Below the pieces are notes generated by a model. That model was not told the origin of the DNA. It did not search any database and worked only from the letters and a program-made list of their open reading frames with translations. A stretch of 13,203 nucleotides of DNA. Source: Candidatus Moraniibacteriota bacterium (GTDB taxonomy: Bacteria > Patescibacteriota > Minisyncoccia > Moranbacterales > UBA1568). Shown here piece by piece: positions 11,570 to 13,203 of the stretch. The DNA lies in the NCBI GenBank assembly GCA_030690925.1, contig JAUYFO010000082.1, positions 1-13,203 of the forward strand, written 5' to 3'. A program made the position numbers and the translations under genes. Position 1 is the stretch's first letter. Each line of letters opens with the position of its first letter.

Positions 11570-13203
11570 CTCCTTTTTTCTTTTTTTTACCACCAAATGA
11601 TTCCTCCAGAGAACGAATCTCATCGCGCACAATAGCCGCAGTTTCAAAATCCAACACCTTAACTGCCGCAGACATCTCTTTTTCTTTCAAACGAATCAAT
11701 GCCACTGGATCAGCGGCAAAAATCTCCCGGTCAAGAGCAACGTTGGCCAATACCGCCCGGTCATGTTCACTCTCCATAGTTTCGGTGATATCATGGATTT
11801 TTTTCTCAATGGTTTGAGGAGTGATGCCGTGCTTCCTATTGTAAGCAATCTGGAGCGTGCGCCGCCGACCGGTTTCCTCCAAAGCATAACGCATCGAGGC
11901 CGTGACCGTTTCAGCGTACAAAATAACCCTTCCAGCCGCGTTGCGTGCTGCCCGACCGATAATCTGAATGAGTGCTGTCTCAGAACGAAGAAACCCTTCT
12001 TTGTCAGCATCTAACACCCCAATAAAGGTCACTTCCGGCAAGTCCAAGCCTTCTCGGAGGAGGTTCACCCCTACTAAACAGTCAAACTCCCCTTTACGAA
12101 AAGCGGTCAGAATCTTGATACGATCAATTGTCTTGATGTCACTGTGCAAATACTCAGCCTTCACCTTCTTTCCTTGCCCTAAGCGTGTTGCAGGGTCTTT
12201 CAGGTACACTGATAGATCTTCGGCCATCTTTTTGGTGAGCGTCGTGGCGATCACTCGGCCCCCTTTCGCTACTTCCTTGAGGGTCTCTCCGATAAAGTGG
12301 CTAATCTGGCCGGGATAGTTGTCCTTTGGTGAGGCAGCAACGTTCTTTTCATGGATAGGGAGTACGGTCACTTCCGGGTCAAGCAGTCCCGTCGGGCGTA
12401 TCACCTGTTCCACAATCTGCCCACTTACTTCCCGTTCATAGTCAGCGGGTGTCGCTGAAGTAAAGACCACTGGACCTACCCGCTCCATAAATTCTTCGAA
12501 GCGGAGCGGCCGGTTGTCGAGTGCGCTCGGCAGGCGGAAACCATACTCAGCCAGGGTTTTTTTGCGTGCCTGGTCGCCGGCATACATACCCCGCAGCTGT
12601 GGCAGGGTGACGTGGGATTCATCGATGATGGTGAGGAAGTCAGCCTGGCCATCCTTGGTATGAGGGAAATAGGCGAGGAGAGTCTCTGGTGGTTCACCCG
12701 GCTGTTTCCCTGAGAGATGACGAGAATAGTTCTCGATGCCGTTGCAATACCCAATCTCTTCCATCATGGCTAGATCGTAGTTGGTACGCCGTTTCAGGCG
12801 CTCCACTTCCAAGAGCTTTCCTTGCTGTTCCAACGCCCGCAAACGGTCAGCCAGCTCGAGACGAATGGAGAGGAGGGCCCGCTCCTTCTCGTCCTTAGCG
12901 GTAATGAAATGCTTGGCCGGAAAGAGAAAAATATGTTCGAGTGTTCCTAGGATACGCTGCGATACCGGGTCGATCTTGGTGATACTGCCGATTTTCCCAC
13001 CGACAATTTCGATTAGATAAATGAACTTCTCCGAAATGGGCATAACTTCAATACGGTTACCCATGCTACGGAACTGTCCGGGGCGGATGTCAGCACTGGT
13101 GCGCTCGAAAAAGATAGCTACCAGATTATACAAAAGCTCGGTGCGGGACAGAGCCATACCGAGCTCAAGGCGCATATTAGTCTTCTCGTATTCCTTGGGA
13201 CTG
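11565..13203 (-). CDS. uvrB: Excinuclease ABC subunit B, 5' end beyond the window
   Basis: The frame is open to the right edge (last full codon 13200-13202), so the ATG at 13175 is internal. About 545 residues are visible; by comparison with E. coli UvrB roughly the first 150, with Walker A and the beta-hairpin, are missing. UvrB verifies damage after loading by UvrA and recruits UvrC. Counting from the Met at 13175: GYCNGIENYSRHLSG (142-156), helicase motif II IIDESH (183-188), YGFRLPSALDNRP (211-223), FTSATPADYE (238-247), TTLTKKMAEDL (311-321), LHSDIKTIDR (343-352), NLLREGLDLPEV (371-382) and motif VI QIIGRAARN (404-412). The C-terminal UVR motif that binds UvrC is at about 491-526 (LIRLKEKEMSAAVKVLDFET). 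The protein ends in a run of lysines. TAA closes it. Confidence 0.97.
   Translation of the reverse strand, partial: SPKEYEKTNMRLELGMALSRTELLYNLVAIFFERTSADIRPGQFRSMGNRIEVMPISEKFIYLIEIVGGKIGSITKIDPVSQRILGTLEHIFLFPAKHFITAKDEKERALLSIRLELADRLRALEQQGKLLEVERLKRRTNYDLAMMEEIGYCNGIENYSRHLSGKQPGEPPETLLAYFPHTKDGQADFLTIIDESHVTLPQLRGMYAGDQARKKTLAEYGFRLPSALDNRPLRFEEFMERVGPVVFTSATPADYEREVSGQIVEQVIRPTGLLDPEVTVLPIHEKNVAASPKDNYPGQISHFIGETLKEVAKGGRVIATTLTKKMAEDLSVYLKDPATRLGQGKKVKAEYLHSDIKTIDRIKILTAFRKGEFDCLVGVNLLREGLDLPEVTFIGVLDADKEGFLRSETALIQIIGRAARNAAGRVILYAETVTASMRYALEETGRRRTLQIAYNRKHGITPQTIEKKIHDITETMESEHDRAVLANVALDREIFAADPVALIRLKEKEMSAAVKVLDFETAAIVRDEIRSLEESFGGKKKKKGV

Noticed and set aside
1..13203. CRISPR array, tRNA, rRNA, insertion sequence, prophage or toxin-antitoxin system
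   Set aside because: No regularly spaced direct repeats, cloverleaf-like sequence, transposase, integrase or toxin-like frame was seen on either strand.

Overview
The window is a gene-dense stretch of a small bacterial genome in which every supportable gene is on the minus strand. A DUF5671-type membrane protein, several short membrane or secreted proteins with no clear family, a lone receiver domain and a very compact layout suggest a member of the Patescibacteria (Candidate Phyla Radiation). This placement is inference from protein style, not from a marker gene. The genetic code looks standard: TAA, TGA and TAG all end genes here (TAG ends uvrA, the cupin, one VOC protein and the coiled-coil protein).

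Right to left, in the direction of transcription: uvrB (5' end beyond the right edge); an overlapping pair encoding a membrane-anchored acidic protein and a secreted coiled-coil protein with internal repeats; an MGMT/Ogt-type alkyltransferase domain; a ChbG/YdjC-like deacetylase and uvrA, closely spaced; a VOC dioxygenase-like protein and a PIF1-like helicase, closely spaced; a two-helix membrane protein and a 57-residue basic protein, closed by a hairpin terminator; a GIY-YIG protein; a cupin; the DUF5671-like membrane protein; a DUF1294 protein and a second VOC protein; a four-helix membrane protein; a response-regulator receiver cut by an in-frame amber codon; and the start of a rhodanese running off the left edge.

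Two themes stand out. First, DNA repair genes are frequent: UvrB, UvrA, an alkyltransferase and a PIF1-like helicase, plus a GIY-YIG nuclease-like protein. The UvrA lacks almost all of the insertion domain found in classical UvrA. Second, at least six genes are preceded by an extended -10 element (TGN followed by TAGAAT, TATACT or TATAAT), 19 to 29 bases before the start codon, with no convincing -35 and often no Shine-Dalgarno. Several of these elements overlap the stop codon of the preceding gene.

There is no gene-free stretch over 300 bases. The largest gap is 986-1151, which holds an inverted repeat and one promoter. I see no tRNA, rRNA, CRISPR array, insertion sequence or other mobile element. 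I did not find a convincing new multi-gene system. The best leads are the amber-interrupted receiver, the reduced UvrA, the promoter architecture and the secreted coiled-coil/acidic-anchor pair.
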